Part shown: positions 1-8,198 of the stretch, in pieces
Position numbering within the stretch: the first letter of the stretch is position 1
How the letters are laid out: each line of letters begins with the position of its first letter
Source: Paracoccus sanguinis
GTDB taxonomy: Bacteria; Pseudomonadota; Alphaproteobacteria; Rhodobacterales; Rhodobacteraceae
DNA length: 64,000 nt
Assembly (NCBI RefSeq): GCF_900106665.1
Contig: NZ_FNNA01000001.1
Coordinates: 868,001 to 932,000, forward strand
Direction: 5' to 3'
Position numbers and translations under genes: made by a program
The notes under the pieces: generated by a model
Database searches by the model: none
Seen by the model: the letters and a program-made list of their open reading frames with translations, nothing else
What the model was told of the DNA's origin: nothing

Positions 1-1541
1 GCATCGCCCTCGAAGGCGAGGATGTGGGTGCAGAGCCGGTCGAGGAAGAAGCGGTCGTGCGAGATGATGACCGCGCAGCCGGCGAAGTCCTCCAGCGCCG
101 CTTCCAGCGCCTGCAGGGTTTCCACGTCCAGGTCGTTGGTCGGCTCGTCGAGCAGCAGCACGTTGCCGCCGGATTTCAGCAGCTTGGCCATGTGGACGCG
201 GTTGCGCTCACCGCCCGAGAGCAGCCCGACCTTCTTCTGCTGGTCGCCGCCCTTGAAGTTGAAGGCCGAGGCATAGGCGCGCGAGTTCATCTGCGCGTCG
301 CCGAGGTCGATCTGCTCGGCGCCGCCCGAAATCTCCTCCCACACCGTCTTGTTGGCGTCGAGCGCGTCGCGGGACTGGTCCACGAACGAAAGCTGCACGG
401 TGTCGCCGAAGGTGATCTCGCCCGCGTCGGGCTTTTCGGCGCCGGTCAGCATCTTGAACAGCGTCGACTTGCCGGCGCCGTTCGGGCCGATCACGCCGAC
501 GATGCCGCCCGGCGGCAGGCTGAAGTCCAGCCCCTCGATCAGCAGCTTGTCGCCGAAGGCCTTGGTCAGGCCGGAGACCTCGATCACCTTGCCGCCCAGC
601 CGCGGGCCGTTCGGGACGATGATCTGGGCGTTGGCGATCTTCTCGCGCTCGGACTTCGCCGCCATCTCGTTATAGGCGTTGATCCGCGCCTTCTGCTTGG
701 CCTGCCGCGCCTTGGCGCCGGCGCGGATCCAGTCCAGCTCGCGCTCGAGCGACTTCTGCCGCGCCTTGTCCTCGCGGGCTTCCTGTTCCAGCCGCTTGGC
801 CTTCTGCTCCAGCCACGCCGAATAGTTGCCCTCGTAGGGGATCCCCCGGCCGCGATCCAGTTCGAGAATCCAGCCGGTGATGTCGTCGAGGAAATAGCGG
901 TCGTGGGTCACGATCAGGATCGTGCCCGGATATTCGATCAGGTGCTTCTGCAGCCACGCGATGGTTTCCGCGTCGAGGTGGTTGGTCGGCTCGTCCAGCA
1001 GCAGCATGTCCGGCTGTTCCAGCAGCAGCTTGCACAGCGCGACCCGGCGCCGCTCACCCCCGGAAAGGGTTTCCACGTCGGCGTCGTCGGGCGGGCAGCG
1101 CAGCGCCTCCATCGCGACGTCGACCTGGCTGTCGAGGTCCCACAGGTTCTCGGCGTCGATCTCGTCCTGCAGCTTCGCCATCTCGTCGGCGGTCTCGTCC
1201 GAGTAGTTCATGGCGAGTTCGTTGTAGCGGTCGAGCTTGGCCTGCTTGGCCTTCACCCCCTCCATCACGTTGCCGCGGACGTTGAGCTGCGGGTCAAGCT
1301 GCGGCTCCTGCGGCAGATAGCCGACGGTCGCGCCCTTGGCGGCCCAGGCCTCGCCCGAGAAGTCCTTGTCGAGCCCGGCCATGATCCGCAGCAGGGTGGA
1401 TTTCCCCGCGCCGTTGACGCCGACGACCCCGATCTTGACCCCGGGCAGGAAGTTCAGGCGGATGTTCTCGAACGTCTTCTTGCCGCCCGGATAGGTCTTG
1501 GACACGCCGTCCATGTGATAGACATACTGATACGAGGCCAT
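1..1541 (-). CDS. ettA: energy-dependent translational throttle protein EttA (ABC-F ATPase), 3' end cut by window
   Basis: EttA is a cytosolic ABC-F protein that binds the ribosomal E site and gates entry into elongation according to ATP/ADP ratio (family knowledge). Two nucleotide-binding domains are visible. The first has Walker [10 protein letters not shown] at residues 41-49, signature [13 protein letters not shown] and Walker [12 protein letters not shown]. The second has GPNGAGKST, signature [14 protein letters not shown] and [10 protein letters not shown] charged linker rich in Lys, Arg and Glu separates them. The start ATG follows an AGGAG at good spacing, and the N-terminus [20 protein letters not shown] is typical of EttA. 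About 513 residues are present. The family is about 550, so roughly 40 C-terminal residues lie outside the window. Confidence 0.95.
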   Translation of the reverse strand, partial: MASYQYVYHMDGVSKTYPGGKKTFENIRLNFLPGVKIGVVGVNGAGKSTLLRIMAGLDKDFSGEAWAAKGATVGYLPQEPQLDPQLNVRGNVMEGVKAKQAKLDRYNELAMNYSDETADEMAKLQDEIDAENLWDLDSQVDVAMEALRCPPDDADVETLSGGERRRVALCKLLLEQPDMLLLDEPTNHLDAETIAWLQKHLIEYPGTILIVTHDRYFLDDITGWILELDRGRGIPYEGNYSAWLEQKAKRLEQEAREDKARQKSLERELDWIRAGAKARQAKQKARINAYNEMAAKSEREKIANAQIIVPNGPRLGGKVIEVSGLTKAFGDKLLIEGLDFSLPPGGIVGVIGPNGAGKSTLFKMLTGAEKPDAGEITFGDTVQLSFVDQSRDALDANKTVWEEISGGAEQIDLGDAQMNSRAYASAFNFKGGDQQKKVGLLSGGERNRVHMAKLLKSGGNVLLLDEPTNDLDVETLQALEAALEDFAGCAVIISHDRFFLDRLCTHILAFEGD

Positions 1542-1565
1542 GATCCGCTCCTGTAAGGTTGGCGG

Positions 1566-1960
1566 TTATCTAGGCCATCGGGGGGGCGAATTGAAGGCGC
1601 GTCGAATCAGCCGCCCGAGGGTCAAGACCGCCACGGCGACAGCCACCCAGGCGGCCAGCCCTGCGATCAGATAGAACCATCCCACGCCATGAGCCGATCG
1701 GATATGCGCCACCCCGGCAAAAGGGAAAAGCAGGGCGAATAAAGGTTGTAGACCGGCTCGCGCAGCCAGCCCAGAGGCGCGCGCGGGCTGCACTGGACGA
1801 ACACGAACAATGCATCCGTCCAGTAGCAGCCCGTTTCAGAATTGGCGGCAGCCCGTGGCGGCAGCCAGCGCGAGGTGAGTAGGCCGATGACGAGCAGGCC
1901 GACAAAGCCCAGGCTGGCCGCCTGGACAGCCCGCCACAGCATCGGCCTGAACTCCCGCAT
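1566..1960 (-). pseudogene. small membrane protein interrupted by a single-base frameshift
   Basis: An ATG at 1960 opens MREFRPMLWRAVQAASLGFV with a first membrane segment (GFVGLLVIGLL) and continues to WLREPVYNLY. It then turns into non-membrane sequence and stops at 1667. The overlapping -1 frame carries what looks like the natural continuation, LFALLFPFAGVAHIRSAHG, then a second membrane segment (WFYLIAGLAAWVAVAVAVL) and a basic tail, stopping at 1566. One missing base in the pyrimidine-rich stretch around 1725-1745 would join the two into about 130 residues with two or three membrane helices. I do not recognise the family. The break may be a real mutation or a base-calling error. No classical slippery heptamer sits in the zero frame, so programmed frameshifting is unlikely. 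Confidence 0.5.
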
Positions 1961-1962
1961 TT

Positions 1963-3189
1963 TCAGCGGTCCAGGAAGCCGCGGATCGCCTCGCCGGCCT
2001 GGCCGATGTTCACCACCCCGTCCAGATGCCCGCGGGTGCCGTTGATCTCGACCACCTCGACGGGGGTGCCGTCGGACTTGATGATCGCCGCCGTCTCGCG
2101 CACCGCGTCGCCGGGGAACACCAGATCCTCGTCGGTGTGGACCAGCATCACCGGCACGTCGATGGCCTTGAGACCCTCGTAAAGGCTCGTGCCCCCCGCA
2201 GCCCCTGCCGCCGCGGCCCCGGTGGCGCCGGCGACGAAGAGCTGGTTGGCCTTGATGAGATAGAGCAGGTGGTTCGCGTCCGAGGTCGCGGCCCGCGCGG
2301 CGCCCCCGTCGCGCAGCGTCTGGACGACCTTGAACTCGTTGTCGAACGACGCCGCCGGGTCCGCCCCCTCGGCCGCCCACTGCCGCCCGAAGGTCGGGTT
2401 GGTCCAGTCGGGCGAACTCGCCTGCAGGGTGATGATCTTCATCGCCGCGGCCAGCCCCGCGTCGGGCGGCGTGCCCTCGTAGTAATCCCCGCCGTTCCAG
2501 TTGGGGTCGAGCCGCACCGGCGCGCCCCAGACGTCGAGCCACGCGATCAGGTCGGCGTCGGCCCACCCCGACGAGATCACCGGGATCACCCGGCTCAGCT
2601 TGTCGGGGTGCCGCGCCGCCCAGTCATAGGCCTGCAGCCCCCCCATCGAGGCGCCCATGACCGCGTGCCACTTGCCGATCCCGAGCTGGTCCATCAGCCC
2701 CTTCTGCGTCTCGACGAAATCGCCGATGGTCAGGATAGGGAAGTCCATCCCCCACGGCTTGCCGGTCGCCGGGTTCACCGTCGCGGGGCCGGTGGTGATG
2801 ACCTTGGGGTTCTTCGTCCCGAGGTTCACCGGCGTGTCGGCCGAGACGACGAAATACTTGTCGGTGTCGATGGGCTTGCCCGGCCCGATGATCGCGTCCC
2901 AATAGCCCGGCGCGGCATCGTCGGCCGCATATTTCCCCGCCGCGTGCGAGTTGCCCGAGAAGAAATGGGTGATGAGGATGGCGTTGTCCTTGGCCTCGTT
3001 CAGCGTGCCGTAGGTCTCGTACCCCAGCGTCATCTCGGGGATGACCGCGCCGCCCTGGGTGGCGAAGTTGGTCAGGGTGAAGGACTGCTTCTCCACCAGC
3101 GCGTCGAGCGCGGCGGCGGGGCCGGCGAGCGCCACCCAGCCGATGAGTGCCGCGGCGCGCAGGGCCTGTCGTTGCGTGGGTCGTGTCAT
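1963..3189 (-). CDS. secreted alpha/beta hydrolase of the homoserine O-acetyltransferase (MetX) family
   Basis: The 408-residue product opens with a signal peptide (RQALRAAALIGWVALAGPAAALDA) and continues as a MetX-type alpha/beta hydrolase. The nucleophile elbow GASMGG puts the catalytic Ser at about 181, the acid is in HTDEDLVFP (Asp near 353-355), and the His is in TRGHLDG (about 388). The insert with WDAIIGPGKPIDTDKYFVV is also family-typical. True MetX enzymes are cytosolic and make O-acetylhomoserine. An exported member is more likely an esterase or acyltransferase on an unknown substrate. The ATG at 3189 has a GGAG ribosome site. Longer in-frame starts upstream lack a signal peptide. 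It lies 65 bp downstream of the KpsS-like gene on the same strand and may be co-transcribed. Confidence 0.85.
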   Translation of the reverse strand: MTRPTQRQALRAAALIGWVALAGPAAALDALVEKQSFTLTNFATQGGAVIPEMTLGYETYGTLNEAKDNAILITHFFSGNSHAAGKYAADDAAPGYWDAIIGPGKPIDTDKYFVVSADTPVNLGTKNPKVITTGPATVNPATGKPWGMDFPILTIGDFVETQKGLMDQLGIGKWHAVMGASMGGLQAYDWAARHPDKLSRVIPVISSGWADADLIAWLDVWGAPVRLDPNWNGGDYYEGTPPDAGLAAAMKIITLQASSPDWTNPTFGRQWAAEGADPAASFDNEFKVVQTLRDGGAARAATSDANHLLYLIKANQLFVAGATGAAAAGAAGGTSLYEGLKAIDVPVMLVHTDEDLVFPGDAVRETAAIIKSDGTPVEVVEINGTRGHLDGVVNIGQAGEAIRGFLDR

Positions 3190-3254
3190 GCGGGGCTCCT
3201 CTCCCTCTCTCCTCGCCGGAAAGTAGAGCCGCCGCCGCCGCCCCTGTCCACCGC

Positions 3255-4190
3255 TCAGGTGGCGGCGAGGCGGTCGAGCACCTTGTCGGTCCAGCCCGGC
3301 GCCGTGTCGTCCACGAACACGTCGCGGAAGAGCCACGTCGCATGGCGGCGCATCAGGTCCGGGTCGGGCGGCGCGGCGGTGTCGAGCGCCGCTTCCAGTT
3401 CGGCGGGGGTCCGCGCCCGCCGGGTCAGCGCGCCGTAGTCCGAGGCCCCGCAGGTGATGACCGCGCCGCCGCGCAGCTGCGCCTCGATCCCCACGCCCGA
3501 GTTGATGCAGACCGTCACCCGCGCCGCCGCGATCAGCGCGTCGATCGGCTCGTCGAGCACATGGACGTGGCCCGCGGGGTCATGCAGCGCCCGCACCTGC
3601 GCCTCGAACTGCGGGTCGCGCGAGCGCGGGTGCAGCTTGATCACCACCGGCTCGCGCGGGGCACGGGAAAGGCAGCCTGCGAGCATCGCGTGGGTGTCGA
3701 GGTCGGCCAGCGTCAGCACCTTGTCGCGCGGCACCTGCAGGGCGACGAAGATGCAGCCCGCGGGGATCTCGGCCTGCGGCGCCGGCTGCGCGTATTTGCT
3801 GACCCCCGGGATCAGGAACCGCTGCGCGAGGCCGTCGAAATACCGCCCCGCCTCGTCCGCCGAGATCGCCGCCGGGTCGAAGCGCAGCCCGGCATTGGCT
3901 GACCAGCCGGAGTAGCCGGCCGGGTCGAAGCTGTAGAAGCCGGGCAGATAGGCTTCCTTGTAGAACAGGTTGCGCGGCCCGCGCCCGGTGCCGTGAAAGT
4001 TCAGCGTCCACACCCGCTCGGGCGCGAAGGCCCCCGGCCGGACTGCCACCGTCGAGCCGGTCGAGCGGATGTCCTCGCGCGCCAGCAGCGCCGCCTCGAG
4101 CGCGCCGAACATCCCGCGCCGCGGGTCGTCGCGCTCAGGGCGGGTGCGCGCCCACCACGGATAATGCAGGTTGACCCGCCAGCCCGCCAC
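3255..4190 (-). CDS. KpsS/KpsC-like capsular polysaccharide glycosyltransferase domain protein
   Basis: This 311-residue protein resembles the Capsule_synth family (KpsS/KpsC), which adds the Kdo linker to the lipid end of group 2 capsules. The N-terminal half has NFHGTGRGPRNLFYKEAYLP and FYSFDPAGYSGWS. The C-terminal half has the HPR of VVIKLHPRSRD and the acidic motif SGVGIEAQLRGGAVITCGAS, which correspond to the family's conserved substrate-binding and catalytic elements. The first usable start is GTG at 4190, five bases after the sulfotransferase stop, with no good ribosome site, so translation is probably coupled. A later ATG (MFGALEAALL) is possible but would drop conserved sequence. 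The family call is good. Its exact sugar and acceptor are inferred. Confidence 0.7.
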   Translation of the reverse strand: MAGWRVNLHYPWWARTRPERDDPRRGMFGALEAALLAREDIRSTGSTVAVRPGAFAPERVWTLNFHGTGRGPRNLFYKEAYLPGFYSFDPAGYSGWSANAGLRFDPAAISADEAGRYFDGLAQRFLIPGVSKYAQPAPQAEIPAGCIFVALQVPRDKVLTLADLDTHAMLAGCLSRAPREPVVIKLHPRSRDPQFEAQVRALHDPAGHVHVLDEPIDALIAAARVTVCINSGVGIEAQLRGGAVITCGASDYGALTRRARTPAELEAALDTAAPPDPDLMRRHATWLFRDVFVDDTAPGWTDKVLDRLAAT

Positions 4191-4195
4191 GCCGT

Positions 4196-5062
4196 CTAGC
4201 GGATGTGGCGGGCGAACTCGGGCCCGAAGGTCGCCTCGATGAAGGCGAACTGCGGCTCGACCCGGCGGCGGATCTCGGCCCGGACCTCGCCGGGGCAGGA
4301 CAGCGCGGCGTTGGCGGCAAAGACCTTGGCCGAGAGGTTGCGATAGGCGTGGGGCGCGAGGCCGCAATGCGCCTCGACCCGCGCCATCACCCCCGCGGGG
4401 TCCGCGGCGATGGCGCCGAAGGGCAGGATCAGCAGCCGCTCGGGGCCGAAGCGCGCGGTCCAGCGCGGCACGTAGGTCGCGTAATCGCCGCGGTCGTAGA
4501 GCACCGGGTCGTCGATCTCGGCCATCCAGCCCGCAACCCCCTTGGGCGCGCGCCCCTTGCGGGTGAGGTTCATCTTGAGCTGGCTGATCGCCCGGTCCAC
4601 CGGGTGGCGGATGATATAGATGAACTTCGCCTGCGGCAGGAACGTCTCGACGAAGGCCACGCCCTCGTCGGGCAGGGTCGAATACTCGGGCGTGATGTCG
4701 CAGGGCTGGGTGCCGGCGGGCGCGGGGGCGAAGACCTGCTTGTACCAGTGGTTGGTGAACATCTCGCCGCGGGTGATCCGGTCGAGCCACTCGGCCATCT
4801 CGGGCGGCAGCGCCTCGCCCTTCGCGGCGTAGCGCTTTTCGAGGTTCTGGCGGGCGCGGCGGAAATGCCAGGGCAGCCACTGGCGATGCTCGGGCACGAA
4901 GCGGTGGTTGAAGAACTGCGCCTCCTTGAAGGGCGGCAGCCACACCTGCGGGTGCTGGGCCAGCATCTGGCTGAGCCAGGTGGTCCCGGCCTTCTGCGCC
5001 CCGATCCCGACGATCGAGGGCTTCTTCGGCGCCCCCTCGCGGTCCCACTTCGGCAGCGTCAT
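4196..5062 (-). CDS. PAPS-dependent sulfotransferase
   Basis: A 288-residue cytosolic sulfotransferase. The 5'-phosphosulfate-binding loop is GAQKAGTTWL (residues 21-30) and the 3'-phosphate-binding motif is IIRHPVDRAISQL, both standard for enzymes that transfer sulfate from PAPS. The conserved KEAQFFNHRF lies between them. Its ATG overlaps the stop of the upstream 32-codon ORF (ATGA), and its stop is five bases before the GTG of the KpsS-like gene, so the pair is translated as a unit. The context suggests a polysaccharide or glycolipid acceptor. The acceptor itself cannot be read from the sequence. Confidence 0.9.
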   Translation of the reverse strand: MTLPKWDREGAPKKPSIVGIGAQKAGTTWLSQMLAQHPQVWLPPFKEAQFFNHRFVPEHRQWLPWHFRRARQNLEKRYAAKGEALPPEMAEWLDRITRGEMFTNHWYKQVFAPAPAGTQPCDITPEYSTLPDEGVAFVETFLPQAKFIYIIRHPVDRAISQLKMNLTRKGRAPKGVAGWMAEIDDPVLYDRGDYATYVPRWTARFGPERLLILPFGAIAADPAGVMARVEAHCGLAPHAYRNLSAKVFAANAALSCPGEVRAEIRRRVEPQFAFIEATFGPEFARHIR

Positions 5063-5157
5063 GGCGCGCCCCCGACGCCCGGCGCATTGATGCCGCCCTT
5101 GGGGTCCTCCCGGACCCGCAGCATCGCATCCCCATAGGGGATGTCGGGCTCGGTCAC
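5059..5157 (-). CDS. candidate 32-residue small ORF coupled to rimO and the sulfotransferase
   Basis: A GTG at 5157 overlaps the rimO stop as GTGA. The frame runs 32 codons, beginning [18 protein letters not shown], and ends in a TGA that overlaps the sulfotransferase ATG as ATGA. Exact overlap at both ends is the usual sign of a translated gene in a packed operon. Codon use is ordinary for this genome. No membrane segment, signal or motif is visible beyond a charged middle and a Gly/Pro-rich tail. I recognise no family. It may be only a device that carries ribosomes from rimO to the sulfotransferase. Confidence 0.45.
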   Translation of the reverse strand: MTEPDIPYGDAMLRVREDPKGGINAPGVGGAP

Positions 5158-6569
5158 AGCGTACCCCACAGGTCGTAGTCCGACGCCTCGTCCACCGTCA
5201 CCTCGACCATGTCGCCGGGCGAAAGCGCCGCGAAGCCCTCGTCGATGAACAGGTTGCCGTCGATCTCGGGCGCGTCGGCCATGGTCCGGCAGGTGGCCCC
5301 GCCCTCGTCCACCGCGTCCACGATCACCCGCTGCCGCGTGCCGACCTTGGCCGAAAGCTTCGCCGCGCTGATCGCCTGGGCCTTGGCCATGAAGCGGTCC
5401 CAGCGGTCCTGCTTGACCGCATCCGGCACGTGGTCGGGCAGCGCATTGGCCCGCGCGCCGCGCACGTTCTCGTACTGGAAGCACCCCACCCGGTCGAGCT
5501 GCGCCTCGTCGAGCCAGTCGAGCAGATACTGGAACTCGGCCTCGGTCTCGCCCGGATAACCCACGATGAAGGTCGAGCGCAGGGTGATCCCCGGCACCGC
5601 GGCGCGCCAGGCGGCGATCTCGTCCAGGGTCCGGGCGCTGGCCGCGGGGCGGGCCATGCGCCGCAGAACGTCCGGGTGGGCGTGCTGAAAGGGAATGTCG
5701 AGATAGGGCAGCACCCCGGTCCCGGTCGCGGCGGTCGCCTCCATCAGTGGGACGAGCTGGCGGACGTGGGGATAGGGATAGACGTAATGCAGCCGCACCC
5801 ACGCCCCGAGCCCGCCGAGGTCGCGGGCGAGGTCGGTGATGTGCGCCCGGTGCCCGCGGTCCTCGGCGTGGCGCAGGTCCACCCCGTAGGCGCTGGTGTC
5901 CTGCGAGATCACGAGCAGCTCGCGCACGCCCGAGGCGACCAGCCGCTCGGCCTCGCGCACCACCGCATGGGCCGGGCGGCTGACCAGCCTGCCGCGCAGG
6001 TCCGGGATGATGCAGAACTTGCAGGCGTGATTGCAGCCCTCGGAAATCTTCAGATAGGCGTAGTGCCGGGGCGTCAGCCGCACCTCGGACGCGGGCAGCA
6101 GGTCGATGAACGGATCGGGCGCCGGCGGCACTGCGGCGTGGACCGCGTCCAGCACCTGCTCATACTGGTGCGGCCCGGTCACCGCGAGCACCCTAGGATG
6201 GGCGCCGGTGATGTAGTCCGGCTCGGCCCCGAGGCAGCCGGTGACGATCACCCGGCCGTTCTCGGCCAGCGCCTCGCCGATCGCCTCGAGGCTTTCGGCC
6301 TTGGCGCTGTCGAGGAACCCGCAGGTGTTCACGATCACCGCATCGGCGCCCTGATAGGCGGGGCTGATCGCGTAGCCCTCGGCCCGCAGGCGGGTCAGGA
6401 TGCGCTCGCTGTCCACCAGCGCCTTGGGGCAGCCGAGGCTGACCATGCCGATGGTCGGCTGCCCGCCGCGGCCCAGAGCCTCGCGGTCCGGCCCGTGCAG
6501 GCGTGAGTCGTCGCCCAGCCGCGGGACGGGGGCGAGGTCGGGACGCAGGTTCGGCGGATTGAGGCTCAT
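5154..6569 (-). CDS. rimO: ribosomal protein uS12 methylthiotransferase RimO
   Basis: RimO adds a methylthio group to the conserved Asp of ribosomal protein uS12 using two [4Fe-4S] clusters and radical SAM chemistry. The 471-residue product shows the N-terminal UPF0004 cysteines (about 47, 83 and 112, in SLGCPK, NTCGF and VTGCLGA). The radical-SAM CxxxCxxC is in [10 protein letters not shown] (179, 183, 186), followed by [18 protein letters not shown] and a C-terminal TRAM domain ending DYDLWGTL. The ATG at 6569 gives a 40-residue leader before the first motif. An upstream in-frame start is possible but has no ribosome site. It is the first gene of the operon with the small ORF, sulfotransferase and KpsS-like gene. 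Confidence 0.96.
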   Translation of the reverse strand: MSLNPPNLRPDLAPVPRLGDDSRLHGPDREALGRGGQPTIGMVSLGCPKALVDSERILTRLRAEGYAISPAYQGADAVIVNTCGFLDSAKAESLEAIGEALAENGRVIVTGCLGAEPDYITGAHPRVLAVTGPHQYEQVLDAVHAAVPPAPDPFIDLLPASEVRLTPRHYAYLKISEGCNHACKFCIIPDLRGRLVSRPAHAVVREAERLVASGVRELLVISQDTSAYGVDLRHAEDRGHRAHITDLARDLGGLGAWVRLHYVYPYPHVRQLVPLMEATAATGTGVLPYLDIPFQHAHPDVLRRMARPAASARTLDEIAAWRAAVPGITLRSTFIVGYPGETEAEFQYLLDWLDEAQLDRVGCFQYENVRGARANALPDHVPDAVKQDRWDRFMAKAQAISAAKLSAKVGTRQRVIVDAVDEGGATCRTMADAPEIDGNLFIDEGFAALSPGDMVEVTVDEASDYDLWGTL

Positions 6570-6687
6570 GGCCCGCCTATAGCGCGCCGCGGCCGGAACG
6601 CAAAGTTGCGCGCGACGTTCCGCGCCTGTCGGGCTTCTCGCCGCGTGACCGGCGCGCCCGGCCTCCCCAGCCGAGAGGATGTCGACC

Positions 6688-7176
6688 ATGGCCACCCCCA
6701 GGAACACCATCTGCCTCTGGTACGACGGCGACGCCGAGGCCGCCGCCCGCTTCTACGCCGCCACCTTCTCCGACAGCGCCGTGACCGCCGTCCACCGCGC
6801 CCCCGCGGACTTCCCCGGCGGGCATGAGGGCGACGTGCTGACCGTCACCTTCACCGTCTGCGGCATCCCCTGCCTCGGGCTGAACGGCGGCCCGACGTTT
6901 CCCCAGACCGAGGCGTTCTCGTTCCAGATCGCCACCGACGACCAGGCCGAGACGGACCGGCTGTGGCACGCGATCGTCGACAACGGCGGGACCGAGAGCG
7001 CCTGCGGCTGGTGCAAGGACCGCTGGGGCGTCTCGTGGCAGATCACCCCGCGGGTGCTGACCGACGCGCTCGCCCAGGGCGGCGCGCCGGCGCGGCGGGC
7101 GTTCGAGGCGATGATGACGATGCGCAAGATCGACGTCGCCGCGATTGAGGCGGCCGTGGCGGGGGACGGTGTGTGA
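6688..7176 (+). CDS. PhnB-like VOC superfamily protein
   Basis: The 162-residue product belongs to the PhnB / 3-demethylubiquinone-9 3-methyltransferase-like branch of the vicinal oxygen chelate fold. It has [20 protein letters not shown] at the start, [15 protein letters not shown] in the middle, and the conserved [19 protein letters not shown] near the end. Function is unknown for most members and several lack a complete metal site. The start was chosen at the second ATG (6688) because GAGAGGA lies eight bases before it, whereas the first ATG (6679) sits directly on that ribosome site. It is divergent from rimO with about 120 bp between starts and appears monocistronic. Confidence 0.85.
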   Translation: MATPRNTICLWYDGDAEAAARFYAATFSDSAVTAVHRAPADFPGGHEGDVLTVTFTVCGIPCLGLNGGPTFPQTEAFSFQIATDDQAETDRLWHAIVDNGGTESACGWCKDRWGVSWQITPRVLTDALAQGGAPARRAFEAMMTMRKIDVAAIEAAVAGDGV

Positions 7177-7580
7177 CGGCGGGGGGTGGGTTGGGACTGC
7201 GGGGCGGTGTGACCCGCCGTAGGGATGGGGTTGAGCCTGCGCGGCGCGCGGGTTGGCTCGGTGGTGAGCGGGGCGGGGGCGCCTTGGCCCGCGAGGCGGC
7301 GCAACTTGCGTCGGGGCTCGAGTGAACCCGACACGGCTCCGCTTGGCTTCATCGCGGTGCGCGCTGCTGCCCGGGCACTCCACCTCTGCGCGTCTTTGCC
7401 CTGCCCGGCCGAGCCAACTGGTTCTACCGCTTCCGCCAATCTCTGCCCGGCCAGCCCTCCGGCTCGGACCAACCGTCCCCAAGCGACCGCCCGGCTGGCC
7501 CCGCCCGAATCCCCTCCCCGACTCCCCGCGACGCAGCGCCGCGGCTTTTCCTCGGGCGCGCGGCGGGGCATGATCGCGGC
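7177..7580. other. 404-bp intergenic region with no recognisable gene
   Basis: It lies between the VOC gene and the lipoprotein gene. Both strands hold open frames, but their translations are Arg/Pro/Ala-rich, without motif or ribosome site, as expected for GC-rich noncoding DNA. No tRNA, hairpin terminator or repeat was seen. The 3' part must hold the promoter of the lipoprotein gene. Confidence 0.5.
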
Positions 7581-8198
7581 ATGACCAAACGCCTCCGCCC
7601 TGCCGCACTCGCGGTCCTGACGCTGTTCGCCGTCCTCGCCGGTTGTGCCGCCCCCGCCGGGGTGACCGGCGCGGCCCCCGGACAACCCGCCGCCCAGCCC
7701 GGACAACCGGCCGCCCCGACGGCCGCCATGCGCCTGCCGACCGTGACGCTGCCGAGCGTCAGCCTGCCCGCGGTCACCCGGCCCGGCGCGCGTCCGGCCG
7801 CACCCGCGCCCGCGGCCGCGCCTGCGGCGCCGCAGGGCCCGATCGTCATCCGCGACAACCGCGGCGGCAACGTCGTGCAGATGATGGCCTATCGCCAGCA
7901 ACTGGCCGCCTCGGGCCGCCCCGTCGAGATCCGGGGGCTCTGCAACTCGGCCTGCACGATGCTCGTGACCCTGCCGAACGCCTGCCTCGCGCCGGATGCG
8001 ACGGTCGGGTTCCACGCCCCGCGGCTGCCCAACACCCAGGTGATCCCGCCGATCGTCGACCAGCTCATGGCCACGACCTACCGCAACGGCATCCGCGCCC
8101 GCTGGTTCAACGAATGGCGCCACTCGCTCAGCATCCAGTCGATCACCGCGCGCGAGTACGTAGCGCTCGACCCCATGACCCGGCTCTGCCCGCGCTAG
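7581..8198 (+). CDS. periplasmic lipoprotein with a ClpP-like (COG3904-type) domain
   Basis: 205 residues. The signal peptide ends in the lipobox LAGC (Cys near 22), so the protein should be lipidated. A Pro/Ala-rich linker (about residues 25-85) precedes a domain with VIRDNRGGNVVQMMAYRQQL, then RGLCNSACTMLVTLPNACLA and VGFHAPRLP. The SAC and GFHAP elements are typical of predicted periplasmic ClpP-like serine hydrolases, where the Ser of SAC is the presumed nucleophile and the His of GFH part of the active site. The substrate is unknown. Its TAG shares the palindrome ctag with the stop of the convergent Hint gene. Confidence 0.75.
   Translation: MTKRLRPAALAVLTLFAVLAGCAAPAGVTGAAPGQPAAQPGQPAAPTAAMRLPTVTLPSVSLPAVTRPGARPAAPAPAAAPAAPQGPIVIRDNRGGNVVQMMAYRQQLAASGRPVEIRGLCNSACTMLVTLPNACLAPDATVGFHAPRLPNTQVIPPIVDQLMATTYRNGIRARWFNEWRHSLSIQSITAREYVALDPMTRLCPR

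Noticed and set aside
24..1556. 510-codon open frame on the plus strand opposite ettA
   Set aside because: It is the mirror of the ettA coding sequence and has no motif or ribosome site, while the minus strand carries two complete ABC domains.
1700..1760. Programmed -1 frameshift in the small membrane protein gene
   Set aside because: No slippery heptamer is in the correct frame and no downstream pseudoknot was seen.
7225..7584. 119-codon plus-strand frame in the gap before the lipoprotein gene
   Set aside because: Low-complexity translation, no ribosome site, and it overlaps the promoter region of the next gene.
8195..8198. Shared ctag at the convergent stops of the lipoprotein and Hint genes as a regulatory element
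   Set aside because: A four-base palindrome with two TAG stops is a simple consequence of tight packing.
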